A DNA stretch of 64,000 bases, from assembly GCA_963575745.1 (NCBI GenBank), contig CAUYUJ010018726.1, forward strand, positions 523,075 to 587,074, read 5' to 3'. Source of the DNA: Prorocentrum cordatum. Lineage: Eukaryota > Sar > Dinophyceae > Prorocentrales > Prorocentraceae. Position numbers and translations under genes: made by a program. How positions within the stretch are numbered: position 1 is the stretch's first letter; each line of letters starts with the position of its first letter. Below the pieces are notes generated by a model that saw only the letters and a program-made list of their open reading frames with translations, ran no database searches and had not been told where the DNA came from. This document shows positions 11,336-22,790 of the stretch, piece after piece.

Positions 11336-11947
11336 GGATAGCCCGCTGCTCTTCGTCGCGTTGCAGGGGCCAGGCGCACGCCCGAGCCATTGTCGCGAGC
11401 GCGGTCGAGTCGCTTCCGGCCACTGTGGACAGCCTGAAGAGCATAGGGCTGGATGGTGAGAGCGTGGCCACCCTGCAGATATGCACCCTCTTCCTGGAGG
11501 CACTTGGGGCAGAACGCCGATGCGCGAGGAGGAGGAAGAGGAAGACTTGGACCAGAGTAAACCACGGATGATCAACGATGCTGCAGTACACCATCCCGTC
11601 CCAAGTTCCCTGCCCATGAGCCCCCCGCAGGCCTTCTCTTATGCTAACAAGAAACGCTACCTCAAAAGACCAGCACCCGGCGGGCATGCCATTCATGCCT
11701 GAGCTCCTCCTTGGGGGCGTGTGTGAGGAATGCGGAGGTGTAGGATCGTAGAATTCGGCGATGTGTCCAGCGAGAGCCCCATTTGGACAAGGAGCCACCC
11801 TCCACCCGTGCAGTTTCAACCTCGTTTCAGCTTTCTGAAATTTGAAGGGCTCCCGAAGAAAGGGCACATTTCGACCAGGAGCCGTCCTGCGTCTTCGTGG
11901 CGTCTGCGAGTTTTTCCGCACGAAGGCGCGCGCGGCGCTAAAACAGA
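11336..11947. other. Unassigned, contains short dispersed motif copies
   Basis: No gene recognised. The motif GAGAGCCCCATTTGG (near 11774) and a related one near 11868 resemble motifs at 35070 and 35157, just outside the second copy of the repeat at 34658. This suggests a shared repetitive context. Confidence 0.35.
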
Positions 11948-12296
11948 GAGTTGATTTAGTCATCCCCCCGTGCCCGGTTATGACCCACAGTTTCGACGCA
12001 GATGTTGTGGGTTGGCTCAAGTAAGATGAGCGCGGCCCGCCGCCCGGGGCACGCGCCCTCCCGGGTGTTGTCCCCTGGCCGGTCGGCTCCTCATGTCTCT
12101 TTGCTAGCCCAAGTTGAATGGACATTACCATCCCCATTCGGCCATGGCGGTTAGAGACACATCACCCACACTGAATATGTACCCGAGGGAAAGATTACTA
12201 CAGGAAGAAGACGGGGGAGAACACTTACGAGATGATTGTGATCTGATGTTGCCTATCAACATGGCTTGTAAAGAGCCCATAACATCAATGAAAGCC
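11948..12296 (+). repeat. Dispersed/terminal repeat, copy R1
   Basis: About 350 bp, matching 34658-35017 in the same orientation with small indels and substitutions. It contains the inverted repeat ACCCACA (11984-11990) and TGTGGGT (12007-12013), immediately followed by TTGGCTCAAG (12013-12022), then a GC-rich block and a more conserved block ending CATCAATGA. It could be an LTR-like end of the large element between the two copies or an independent dispersed repeat. Confidence 0.7.
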
Positions 12297-13227
12297 AAAT
12301 ATGGGTTACCTGCCGAATTCTACATCATCGACGACAGTGGCTCTGCCGGACGAGGGAACGATGTTCCAACCACCCAGACGCGATGGACGTCCTAAAGCAG
12401 AATCGCGCCATGAAATGAGCGTGGATGTTCCTAATCAAGGTTCTGCCGACTATGTCGGGGAACCAGGCCAACGTCCCCCCCCAGGATATGCCAGAATCTT
12501 TCATTTGATGCCGAGCCTCGTCCTAGTACTCCGACAATCAAAGGCACCACGCGACCCGACCGAAAAGGACAATCTTAAGACGACCCCACACGACTTGATG
12601 ACCAACCTGATGCCCCCATTCACATTTCGGACGGCGTCCGCGACGTGGAGTCGATTACATCGGAGGATTTTTTTTTCGCAGGTCAACGCCCAAACCCTTC
12701 GGCCATCATGGTGATCACTGGCCACACCATGTGGAAGGTAAGGTACATGACCAAACGTTTTTTTTCCATTGGGTGATCTCCAACAACATCCTGCGCAGGC
12801 ACCGTTCACGCACGGCGAGGATGCCGCGAGCTCATATGATGATTCTTTGGAACGGAGTTTGGAGGATATGATAGATGAGGAGTTCGTGGGCGGTCCCGTT
12901 CGGACGCCGAGCAAGCAGAGACGTGAGCCGAGTGGTCTTTCAGTGCATCGCCACCTAGGAAGCGAAGTTGATCTGGCGACATCCCGGAGCACCACCTTGT
13001 GTTCGCTCCGGGGGGACTGCCAGGGAGCTATGTTCCCGGGTCCCCGCCGCGGACCTCGACGCTTGGGACGCCTAACTTACGTTTGGGACGCCTAACTTAC
13101 GTGCTCGCTCTCCCCGCAAGAGGAGCACCGAGAGAGGCGGGCCCGGGGCCCCAAGACCGTGATCCGAGGTGTCTGATCTGTCTCACTTGTCGGGCAGTCG
13201 GGCGCCTATGGGCCGAAGTGCGCTGTT
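12297..13227. other. Leader region of the large element, no recognised gene
   Basis: No convincing protein. A perfect 20 bp tandem duplication lies at about 13064-13103 (TTGGGACGCCTAACTTACGT twice). A low-complexity T run occurs at 12667-12676. Confidence 0.35.
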
Positions 13228-14211
13228 GTGCCAGAACCGCGGTGCCCTGGCTCATCGGGCCAGTGCAAGAAGCCTTTCTGTTTCGGGCGCTGTGACATTT
13301 GCGGCCTCTGTAACCTCGACTTCTTATGCCCAACATGTACCGCTCCTAGCTCGCGCAACTGCGCTGGGTTACGCGTGACTGAATGGCGCGAAGCTGGGGG
13401 AAGGAAGAGGTTTGATATTGTGGAGGTAAGGGAGAGAGATCTTGCTGAAATGCGCGAGCAACTCAGGCAGTCGGAAGCGCAACGAGCGGTTGCCGCCCTT
13501 CAGTTGGAGCGAGACCGGGAGGCCACGTTGAGCGCCGCGCGCAGCCAGGTGCGCCAGCAGGCAGCGGCGGCTCAGCGGGCTTCCGCGGCGACAGAGGAAA
13601 TCGGAGAGCTCGCCAAAAGGTTGGAGACTACCGCTGCCTCTGAGCGTCAAGCACGCCTCCAGGATAAGCACCTCGCAGAGGTGGCGAGGTGTGCTGTCCG
13701 GGGGACCGGAGAAGCTCAACGAACGACTATGTCGCAAGCTGCCATGGACTTGCACGCAGCAGACAAGCGGAACGCACGGCTAGCCGCAGAGGCTGCCGCT
13801 GCTGTCAGGCAAGCCGAGAAGAACCGAATCGTTGCGGATGAGAGCTATGCTCGTTCCGAGGCCGAGATGCCACGTGCCCGCGAGGAGATGCGACGAGTCG
13901 AGGTGGCCGCCGGGGAGAATTTAGAAGCGAGTGCCCGCGCGGCAGAACTGGAGGCCACCCGGGCGACGAAGAATCGGGAAGCCGAGCGCGACAGTTTGAA
14001 TCGCAAGCTTGATCAGCGCCAGATGCAGCGGCACCCGGTCGGAACATCCTCGGCAACATCTTCAGGAACTGGGTCGACGGCCTCAGCGCGTGTGGTGGCG
14101 GCGTCTACAGCGCCTTTAGTCGGCGCCGACCGCGGCTGGGCGACCAGCTGCGCGCGGGAGCTCGGGTCGGAACCCCCGTGCGGGAGCTCTGTGGTGTTAT
14201 TCGTATTCTAG
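13228..14211 (+). CDS. Cys-rich plus coiled-coil protein, N-terminal part of the Copia-like Gag region
   Basis: An open 327-residue frame. Residues about 6-37 are Cys-rich with CKKPFCFGRC, CDICGLC and FLCPTC pairs, which suggests a zinc-binding module. Residues about 55-270 are a long Ala/Glu/Arg-rich coiled coil with heptad-like spacing (EMREQLRQSEAQRAV, ELEATRATKNREAERD). The tail is Ser/Thr/Ala-rich. The frame opens on GTG at 13228 and no upstream ATG is certain, so the true start is unknown and may lie upstream through a frameshift or splice. It precedes Gag on the same strand. I infer a structural or nucleic-acid-binding role in the element; a host gene cannot be excluded. Confidence 0.5.
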   Translation: MPEPRCPGSSGQCKKPFCFGRCDICGLCNLDFLCPTCTAPSSRNCAGLRVTEWREAGGRKRFDIVEVRERDLAEMREQLRQSEAQRAVAALQLERDREATLSAARSQVRQQAAAAQRASAATEEIGELAKRLETTAASERQARLQDKHLAEVARCAVRGTGEAQRTTMSQAAMDLHAADKRNARLAAEAAAAVRQAEKNRIVADESYARSEAEMPRAREEMRRVEVAAGENLEASARAAELEATRATKNREAERDSLNRKLDQRQMQRHPVGTSSATSSGTGSTASARVVAASTAPLVGADRGWATSCARELGSEPPCGSSVVLFVF

Positions 14212-14411
14212 AGTGGCTATTCGCGACTGCCCCTCGTGCAATCAAGGCGTTGTTGTCGACTGTTTTGCGCTGGGCGGCGAGACGCGCGCCTGGCGAGACG
14301 CGCGCGCTGCTACGGGGCGGACTCAGCCGCGGTAAAGAATGGAACTGAGAGATAGAAAGTGAGGAACGAAAGGCAAGAGATAAACTTCAGGAACAGAGCG
14401 CCGCTGCGTCT

Positions 14412-16440
14412 ATGCCGAGGGCGGTCTCTCGCGATCGATTGCGCCTGCGCGCGCCCAGGCCCTCGCCTCGGGCAGCGATGGTCGCCGGGCCGAGGGCGTC
14501 GGATCGAAGAGGCCGCTTGAGTTTGGAGAAGCCACGAGGGACTCAAGCAAAAACTCGAAAAGGCTTTGCGGCGCGAAAGGGGACGCGCCGGGCTGCGCGC
14601 CGACCGCAGAGTAAAAATCCGAGAGACGCGCGAGAAGGGCCGAGGCGGCTGCCGCCCTGGCGAATGCCAGCGCGGGGGCAGCTCGCCCCAGCATGGCGAC
14701 CTCTTTCCCGGGGTGCATACCTCCAGCGCCGGGCAGTTTGCCGAGCATTTTCAAACAGAAGGATAGGGGGGGGCGAGGCGACCCCCCCAAGGAAGGCACC
14801 AGGGCCGAAGCATCCAGGCTCAGGGCCTCCCGGCGGCGACGGCGGAGGTCGCGGCGGGGGCGACGGCGATATCTATTTCGAAGACAATGGGGGCCAAACA
14901 CCCGACGGATGAAGACAGCAACCCAGATCGCGGGCGCCAGCGCGGCGGAGGACCGCCGGGAGGTGGCCCGCCGGGAGGCGGCGGCGGCGGCGATGGCCCC
15001 CCATTCCCGTTGATGGACGTTGCCCCTGCCACCGCGCAGCATTGGAACGACGCGGGCAAGACGGGGAAGATAGTCTTGGAAGCGATCCCCGACGCCGCCA
15101 ACTGCCATCGGTGGCGTCGCAACGCTGCCAGGGCGGCCGCGTCGGCTCCGCGGAATTGCGAGGGAGCTGTTCGTTGGATCGCGGGCGCCTTTGACTTCAA
15201 TAGCGTAGACGCGAAGGAATGAGGGACTCTGGCCACTTAGTCTGGCAAGACCTGATGATCGCAGCTGACCTTCTGTCAAAAGTCAGCCAGACAGTTAAAG
15301 ACCGCAGTCATCATCGCAGTTGCGTCGTCTTGCGAGCGAGATCCGAAAGGCTTGATATCTCTTCGCAGACCGCCCGAAGCATGATGACAGGTCGTGAAAT
15401 TTCGCGCATCGTTGCCGTGCGCGTGGCCACCCGCCAGGATCGTGGTCAGGTGTGCAGATTGAGATCCGTGGTGCGGGCAAGGAGGCGGGTGCCGACCTGT
15501 TCCGCTTCTATGATGACTGGGTGAGGACACTCAACGAGGTGGAGGAATTGGACGTCTCGTTCCGCCCCGTTACACTGGAGCATTTCTACCCCCAAATGCA
15601 GAACTGCCCCGCCGTGCAATTCACCTTTGTACCTCGTGGCCATTGCAGCGGTGATGACGGCACTGACGCGAAGACTTACGAATCGTTATTTGCGAGGGTC
15701 AGTGCCTTCACGCATAAAGAAAGGGGACAGATCAATCGCGCAGAGCAGCGGGGAACGTCGAACTTCCGCGGTCTTCCCTCGGGAAGCGAGAAGGGCGAAG
15801 GAGGAGGATGACGCGTTGGCAAGGGCGGGCAGAACCTACGCATGAAAGACGGTCGCGTTAAGAAACCAGTTCAACGCCAAATGTACCCCTAGGGCAAATG
15901 CCCGCGCGCTCGGTTGCAGCGTCAGCGCCGGCATCCGAAGGGGAGTGGAAAACCCGCAGCTCCCGCGCAGGCAGCCCCTGCCAGTCGGGCAAGGGCGGCG
16001 GCGAGGGCGGTGGGGAGAAGAGGAAGAAAGATAAAGAGAAAGGCGGCGGAAAAGGGCAAGGATGGCGATCGCGGTAGGAGCCGAGAGCGCCCCTCCGATA
16101 GGCCCAGAGGCGGCGGCAAGGACAGCGATGGTTCCCAGAGCCGCGCCTCCAGCGTCAACTCCGAGAAGAGTGGCTTATGCCATGCATGTAGCCGCAGAGC
16201 CTGCTCATTGTCTTCCGAGAGTCGCCCCCGCGAGCATAGTCAGGCCACGCGGGGGGAGAAGCTCTCTCGCGATAAGCACGAGGCGCGCGTGGACAAGACA
16301 GGCAAATCCCTTCCCCACAACAAGCGCAGCAAGGGCCAGACGTCGGCCGCGGCGCAGAACGCGAAGAAGAGCGCCGCGCCCGCCCGGGGCAGCGACAAGG
16401 ACAAGGCGAAGATCGAGGGGCGGCAAGAGCAAGGATAATC
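14412..16440 (+). pseudogene. Copia-like Gag, frameshifted
   Basis: Three frames are needed. 14412-14912 is a basic, Arg/Ala-rich lead. 14887-15222 gives KIVLEAIPDAANCHRWRRNA and AVRWIAGAF, which looks like the N-terminal Gag block of dinoflagellate Copia elements. 15219-15530 continues in another frame (LVWQDLMIAADLL). 15452-15811 gives LFRFYDDWVRTLNEV and DGTDAKTYESLFARV, the expected later Gag helices. 15914-16438 is a Lys/Arg/Ser-rich linker that would lead to the zinc finger. Frame changes at about 14900, 15220, 15460 and 15850 disable it. The assignment rests on remembered family patterns and position upstream of protease and integrase. Confidence 0.5.
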
Positions 16441-16631
16441 GACAATGCTGGAGGCACCTGGCCGGACAGACCTGCCCATTCGGAAAGGATTATTGGAGCC
16501 GGGGCAACGCCCCTGGACACCCGCGGCAAGAAAGGCCGGCGCCCTGCGACTACGTCGCCGGCGCCGGCCCGGGCGGGGCCGAAATTGTCCGTCGCGGCCT
16601 TGCCCCGGCGATGGGGGCGCCCATATTGTAG
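16440..16631 (+). pseudogene. Gag C-terminal CCCH-type zinc finger, partial
   Basis: One frame reads QCWRHLAGQTCPFGKDYW, giving C-x8-C-x5 spacing as in CCCH fingers, but the third Cys position is occupied by Tyr/Trp, so the finger appears broken. It directly follows the basic Gag linker, as expected for a retroelement nucleocapsid. Confidence 0.4.
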
Positions 16632-16689
16632 TAGCCTCCGGCCAAGTGACGCCGATCAGGAGCGCTTCTCGCGCAATTGCTGGGGTGGG

Positions 16690-16869
16690 CGACGACGACG
16701 ACAACAGACGACCAACGGTCGACGAGCGGGGCCATTGCGACGACGACCGTCGAACGGGTTGACGACGACGGTTGACGACGACGACGACGACGACGGCGAC
16801 CGCGTCGACGACGACGACGACCACGATGTCGACGTCGACGACGACTGACGGCGAACGGCCGCTGACGAC

Positions 16870-16909
<40 letters not shown>

Positions 16910-16915
16910 TGGCGG
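16690..16915. repeat. (GAC)n microsatellite
   Basis: GAC repeats with interruptions, densest at 16755-16800 and 16868-16910. It reads as poly-Asp, poly-Thr or poly-Arg depending on frame. Confidence 0.9.
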
Positions 16916-17600
16916 CTAACGGGGGCCTCTTCTGGGCCTCTTGGGTCCTGCTGAGGGCTTCTTGGGGACCTCTCGGGACCTTTTGGGGCCTTCTCGGGGG
17001 CCTCCTGGGTGCCTCTCGGGGCCTTGGGGGCTTCTGAGGGCTGGGGGCTCAACATTTATTATCGGGTTCTCCGCGTGGCCCCCCTTTTGGAGCCGTCTGG
17101 GGAGCTTCTGGGGCCGCCCCGGGGCTTTCTCGGGCAGTCTCGGGGCTCTCTTGGGCTGTCTTGGGGCCAGAGCCTCTCGGGCGTCTTGGGGCGATCTTGG
17201 GGGCCGCTGGGGCCGTCTTGGAGCGTCGGGGAGCTGGGCCGGCGGGAAGGCCAGAACCCTTCCAAAACCATCGTAGAAAATTTGATTTTGGCTTCGAAGG
17301 GCCCTCCTTGGAAGGTTCTTGAAGCGTCTCGGCGGCCTCTCGGGCCGTCTGGAGGTCATCTTCGGCGTCGTGGAGCGCTCTTTGGGCGTCTCGGGGGCTT
17401 CTGTGGCCGTCTTGGGGGCCTCGGGGCCTTCTCGGCCCGTCTCGGAGCCCCCGCGGGCCCGGAAAAGCTCCCCCCCCCCGGAAAGCGGGCTTCCATTCGC
17501 CCCCCCCCCCCCCTCCCCCACACCCCCCCCGCCCTTCCTCCCCGACGGGGCCGCCCCGGCCCCCGCCACCGCCCCCCCAGCAGAGCTGGAGCTCAGGCTC
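16916..17600. repeat. Minisatellite of GGGGCCTTCTCGG-like units followed by C-runs
   Basis: Irregular tandem units of GGGGCTTCTTGGGG / GGGCCTCTCGGG type fill 16920-17450, then C homopolymers occupy 17465-17590. Long frames on both strands are compositional. It interrupts the Copia-like order between Gag and protease and may be an expansion or insertion. A short similar piece occurs at about 50870-50920. Confidence 0.75.
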
Positions 17601-18293
17601 TAGGCTCTAGGCTGTAGGCTGTAGAAGAGATTTTGTCTTGATCACGCGCCGGATCGGCGGAGTTGCCACTCCCGCAGTTTCTTATTTACTGCGCTGGATC
17701 AAGATTCCGAGCGCCGCCAGCAGGCAGGGCGGCAGCCCTCGGACAATGTCCTCATGGGGGCGGGCAGTTCACGGGCGACCGCGCGATCGAACGCGACGGC
17801 AGTGGCCAGGTCGCGCCGGCAACCGCGCAGCGCGGGATCAAAGTTGACCCACGCGTAAATTTGTCGAGGTGTCTCCAGGCGGCCGGAATCGCGCCGCCCC
17901 CGAAACGGGCCCTTGAATTATTTGCGAATGGGGGGCCTACGAGGAGCGCTCTATCGACGCGAATGCCAGAACGAAAACGCGCTCCGGTCAGTGGGAATCG
18001 GAAGGCGCGCGTAGGCCCGGGCGCGCCACACCCAGCCATTCGCGCTCTTCGACCGAAGAGAATCGTAGCAAGGTCGATGCAAAATGCGCGGGGGATCCCG
18101 ATCGAGTTTCATCCTCAGCGGGTTGAGAAGCGCGCGCGAACGGCGAATATCCATGCGCAGCACTGGAACGAGAAGTCCGGCGCATGTGGGCTGGCTGGGA
18201 GCAACAGTCCGATGGCGACCTCATCGATGCCAGCAGTGGACATGATGGCGACCTGGTTGCTGCCGTGTCTGTTAGAAAACCACGGAAGGCTAT
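17601..18293 (+). other. Copia-like interior, decayed, no clear domain
   Basis: A + frame at 17663-18304 is open but shows no motif I recognise. From its position it would join Gag to protease. Confidence 0.3.
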
Positions 18294-18557
18294 ATGGGGG
18301 GTGAGAAGTCGGGCGCCGTTCGTCTTGGATCCATGAAGTTCATCGTCGATGCGGACTGTGGTTCGAAATTGATCTCCGTCAAGTCCTTGCAAGACGCAGG
18401 GATGGTGGACAGGGTCTCTCCGTTGGCCGTTCCCATCGCTCTTAATGCGGCGGGCGGACAGACTGGGGCCCTCGGCGCGATCAAGATCGCCAGCGACAAG
18501 CTGAACAAAGGGGAGATGGAAGCAATTGTCATGCGGGAAACTCAGTGCGTGATATGA
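18294..18557 (+). pseudogene. Copia-like aspartic protease remnant
   Basis: An 87-residue frame contains KFIVDADCGSKLISVKSL, matching the position and shape of the active-site block (hydrophobic, D-T/S-G) of retroelement proteases, although the expected Gly after Asp-x is DADCG here and so altered. ALNAAGGQTGALGAI resembles the flap and following strand. It sits between Gag and integrase as expected. It would cleave the polyprotein. A second half cannot be followed. Confidence 0.45.
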
Positions 18558-19271
18558 GTGGGCTAGCTCTGCGTGGAACACGGTTGCAGTTTCCGCTGGG
18601 CAACCGGCAGAGCGCCGCGCCCACTGCTGCCACAGGGAAGAAGGTTGGAACTCTCAGTCGAGGGAAAGATTCCCTACCTTACCGTGAATGGCAGAGGGCC
18701 TTGGGTCAAGTAGACGAGGCAGCTCCAGCCGGGTCGTCGGGGCTTGAGCGGTGGGCGCGCGTGGAGACCAGCGCGAGGTCTAGCCTGGGTGACCCTGGCA
18801 CGCCGGGCGGCCCCCAGCCCCAGGCACTCAGGCACCGCGCGACCCTTGAGTTGCACTCGCGAGTGGTGACGGCAGAAGACTCCTGCTCGAATGGCAAGCT
18901 GGATAGCCAATTGGACGGCGCTCTAGGACTTCCGACCACGGACGGCGCATTGGCGCCGCATTCGGATGTGCTCACCCACTTCTACTATGAGCCCCACGAA
19001 GCAGCAAAGCTAGGATGGGCGAAGACGGACGCAGGTTTTGTTAGCGGCAATATTACGAAGGCGCCGATGCCGGGATGCAGCTATGCTGAAAGTGCACGGT
19101 GCCATAGCCAGGACACGGGCAGGGCCATGCTTTGTCGCGCGATGGTTGCGTCTGCACCAGGTGAAGAAGATCTCGCGCATGCAGCGCCCGAGGGGCCAGG
19201 GGCCGCGGAGGTAGTCGACGATCGACGATCATGGCGATGGCCCAATTGAAGAAGCAGGGCCTGCGGGGCCG
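18558..19271 (+). other. Region between protease and integrase, decayed
   Basis: A 234-residue frame at 18545-19249 (HSDVLTHFYYEPHEAAKLGW) probably represents the pre-integrase linker; no zinc-binding HHCC set is legible. No separate gene is claimed. Confidence 0.3.
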
Positions 19272-20253
19272 ATGCAGTACGTGCCGAAGAGTCCGTTCTG
19301 CTCGATGCGCCAATGGGCAGAGACGTTGGGGGCGCAACAAAGGCAGAGGAAACATCAGGCTTACAGGCAGATGCGACCATATTCGGTGCCGGATAAGTTT
19401 GGCGGCTTGTGCACCATGGACCACTGGTTCGCGGCTGCTTCTCGCGGGGGGACTCCACGGGGAAACCTCGCGCGCGACGTTGCGCGACCGGTGCGCTGGA
19501 TTCCTGGCGAGCCAGAGCACCCGCGACAAGTCGGCCGAGCACGCAGTTGATTTCCACGTGACTTTGAGGGCGCCCCCCGAGAGGCTAGAATGCAGCTACG
19601 CGGACGCGGCCCCTGAATTGAAGAAAGCATGCCGCATCTCTTGGGCGAGTCCACGACTGCTCATGACCCCTCCAAGCCCGCGAACAAGGGGCATAACTCA
19701 GTAGCTGAGAGGGCCAGCGCTATCGTGCGGGACGAGGCGAGGGTCCTTCTCGTGACGGCAGGACTATTGGCCCCATGCTGGGTACACGCTGTACCCTTCT
19801 TTTGCCCGTGTTACACCGCGCAGGAAAGAGATGCGGCTGGTTCTGCGCGGGAGAAGAGATAGCGCTGCATTTGACGGGCCTTCAGCACCTTTCGGCTTTG
19901 CCGCGAGGTATCTTCCGCCCCCAGGGTCTCGCATCAAACAGCCCGAGACTGGCCCTTGGACTAGAGCGGGCATTTGCCTCGGATGCGTCCAGCGCGGGGG
20001 GCCGGGCGGGCCCCGACCGTTATTGCATGCCTCTGGAACAGCTCGAGGGGCTGAACTTCAAGACGGGCATGAAGAAATATGGGCGAAGGCCTGTTGTAGA
20101 GCGATTGGAACATATTTGGGCCGACGTCGGCGTCGAGGCGGCCGTCGAGACGGGCCGGGGCGGCGCGGCGGGCGACGGGCCGCCAGGAGTTGCCGTCCAC
20201 GTCCCGTTGCGAAGGGCTTGTGGCATTGCGTCTTTGACGATTTCACCAGTTGA
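19272..20253 (+). pseudogene. Copia-like integrase, frameshifted
   Basis: 19272-19550 reads KFGGLCTMDHWFA, the first catalytic-Asp block of retroelement integrases. 19231-19704 in another frame reads SYADAAPELKKACRISW, equivalent to the second block (usually YSDNAPEL, catalytic Asp). 19629-19862 reads KPANKGHNSVAERASAIVRDEARVLL, equivalent to the PQTNGVAER block, where Glu is the third catalytic residue. The frames alternate, so the gene is dead. Farther on, GLNFKTGMKKYG (near 20050) fits the integrase C-terminal/linker region. The enzyme would join element cDNA ends to target DNA. Confidence 0.55.
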
Positions 20254-21249
20254 TTTGGGGAACCCCGAGTCGGCGGCCGGTCGTCCAGGGGGGTGCCCGG
20301 GTCGTCGAGCGCGCCAGCTGGAACCAAGGCTGCGGTTGACGCACCTCCGCCCTCTGCCCATGATGACGGGGCCGGGGAGGCAGCCGTGGAAGTTGGAGAG
20401 GAGGGCCTGCCGGATGATGAAGAGCCCTCCGGCCCCCCTCCTGCCCCATCGCTGCCCGCGGGGGCCAGGCGAAGAGCCGTGCAACTTACCAGTGCTATGA
20501 GGGGCTCGTTGGCTGAGAGAGAAGTCGTCATTGTAAGACAGTCAAATTTTCTTGCGGCCCCAGACAGGGGTGAACCGAAGCTTGAGCAGATCATGGCACG
20601 AACCGCCCAGAAGCTACAGACGGGCGAATACTTTGAGCGCAACGTCGTCACTGTCGGCAAGACTTCGCGAAGAGCTGAATCAGCCTCTGCCGTTGACGGG
20701 CAAGAGCAAAACGATTCAGATACGCGTGGTATTCTATTGCGACCCGCGATTCTGGGCCCCAGATGCCGTGGAAACGGAGGACCTTGTGCACGGAAAAGTT
20801 TGCTGTAGGAGGACGCAGAAAGATTCGACGAATCCAGGTACTCATCCAGATCGGCGGCAGAAGATGGGATGCCCAGCTAGGCAAGAGCGATAGCCGAGTT
20901 CAAAGCATAAGGAAAGGGGTTGCGTGGACTTGAAGACCCAGGCCCAAACCCTGACCTGCTTCAAGAGATCGGCACTACGATTCCGCGACCCCCGGCCATG
21001 CATGTTATGTCGGCCATGGGCGAGGAGCTCCCGCCCCCCGTTCCTTCATGCGGCTATGCCAATGGCGCTACAGAAGAAGACGAGGAAAAAGGTTGGACGC
21101 GATGGAGTGAACGACATGGGCGCTGACTTCGACACCAACTCTGGAGCTCAGACTGCAAGGGGCACCGCAGGCTCGACCTGTGCGGCAGCCGCCCGAAGGC
21201 GCTGCGTTCCTCGCATGCCCTTGAGGTTACAAGATGCGACCACTTAGCA
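20254..21249 (+). other. Linker between integrase and RT, decayed
   Basis: A Pro/Glu/Ala-rich open frame at 20293-20808 is typical in composition for the integrase-RT linker of Copia-type polyproteins, but no domain is identifiable. Confidence 0.3.
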
Positions 21250-22200
21250 GTGCCGGGAGAAGGAACAGGGAGTGCGACCGTGCTTCAATCCATGCGCGGA
21301 CAACTGCGATCGATGGCATGCGTCGAATCCATTCGCCGTCCCATCTAAGCGGGTTGCGGATATGTCCAGCGCTGCCTGCGTTGCCAGACCGGTTGCCAAG
21401 GCCGAGGCAGCGAACGGTGAAGGGGCTGTTTCCGCTTTGAACAAGGAAAGAGACAGGTTGCGCGAGATCAGCGGGGCGAGAGCAAGGTAATGGAGCCGAG
21501 CCGAGTACGAAATATGTTTGGAGACGATACCTTCCGCGTTGGCATGCCCTTTGCTGTGCCCATTGAAAATGACCCCGAAATGCGTAAAGGATATGACGAC
21601 AGGAAGTTCAAGGGGCGTGTTGTTGTTGACGGATCCGATGTCATCGATCAAGACAAGAACGTAGCACTGTTCCAAGAGCTCTCATCTTGCCTTGCGACTA
21701 CGCAGGCAAGTAAAGCCGCCGATGCCTTCGGCCTCTCCCCGGGGCATGATATACAACAGGCTGATGCGCGCCAGGCGCATGCTCAGTCACTGTTGGGAGG
21801 GGCGCCAACATGGATGAGACTGCCTAAGGAAGCATGGCCCGAGAGTTGGGCAGGTATGCGCGACCCAGTTCGCCCTCTGCGACTAGCGTTACTTGGTTAC
21901 CCTGACGCCAGGGGAGACAGGGGAAAAAAAACATTGCGAGGCTCACGTTATATGTGTGATTCCGTCGTGGCGCAGTTGCTACTGCCACCCTGAGCTGACG
22001 CTCTTCGTGGCAGTGTACGTGGATGATTTAAAATCGGCTGGTTCGGCCGTCAACTTGCCGAAAGGATGGGGCCTCATCTCGAGCCCATTGGAAACCGCGC
22101 CCATCGGCATCGATATGGGCCCACCTACCCCAGTCGGACGCTACCTGGGTTGCGAGCGCAGACTCTCAGAAAGGTGGATTGACTGGCAGGGTGAAGGCCC
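21250..22200 (+). pseudogene. Copia-like reverse transcriptase (RVT_2 type), frameshifted
   Basis: Lead-in GEGAVSALNKERDRLRE (about 21420-21470) precedes a TAA at 21488. The frame 21490-21993 contains FKGRVVVDGSDVIDQD, ADAFGLSPGHDIQQADARQA (motif A region), GAPTWMRLPKEAWP and GMRDPVRPLRLALLGYPDA, a very characteristic block of dinoflagellate Copia RTs. At an A-run near 21925-21932 the frame shifts, and the next frame (to 22420) carries HPELTLFVAVYVDDLKSAG, with the catalytic YVDD, and TPVGRYLGCERR. One stop and one homopolymer frameshift separate otherwise good coding sequence. Confidence 0.75.
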
Positions 22201-22790
22201 TGCCGCGCTGGATCCTCTGCCCCCGAAGGTCAAACAGCCCGGGGGCGCGGCGGCCGCGAGCGCCGGTTTCCACGCTCCTGGATCGGCCACGGCTGCAGGG
22301 GCGACCCCGGTGTATATTGACAGGTCTTATCCCGTTCCGCCCGGGATCGTTGGCTCTTGCTTGCTTGTTATTGCTCGTTTGCGCTTGCTTGCTTCCGCTT
22401 GCTTGCTAGAGCTTGCTTGACTTTGCTCCTCCCGTTCTCCCCCCGTCCTGCTCCCGTCCTCCTGTCGCCCCCCTACCATCCTCCTCTCGCCCCCCTCCCG
22501 TCTTCCCATCTATTTGGAATCAGCGCTGTCTGATATCTTAGAAGTTTAAACGAATCCACAGGGAATCAGCCGGGACAGGACCTATGCCGGACTTCTGGGG
22601 GGTACTATTGCACGCAGGGGCTGACGGACACAGACCCTGAGACTTACCCGCTGGCTGGCACTCCTTACGGCCCTGAATTGACAAGCTTCAGGACGGGCAG
22701 GGTGGCCTCTGTGGAGAGGGGGTTCACCCGGCCGAGGAGGCTATAGCGGAATGCTTAAGGATCGACGCTAATGTAAGTCCAGCGGACACG
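22201..22790. other. RT to RNase H linker interrupted by GCTTGCTTG repeats
   Basis: 22340-22420 holds GCTTGCTTG-type repeats and 22430-22510 C/T-rich repeats (CCCCTCCCGTC). The coding sense is lost between RT and RNase H. Confidence 0.45.

Noticed and set aside
10731-12137. Minus-strand open frame of 468 residues
   Set aside because: Its middle is poly-His/Leu/Pro/Ser from (GAT)n and GAG repeats, and its start lies in the R1 repeat antisense. No domain.
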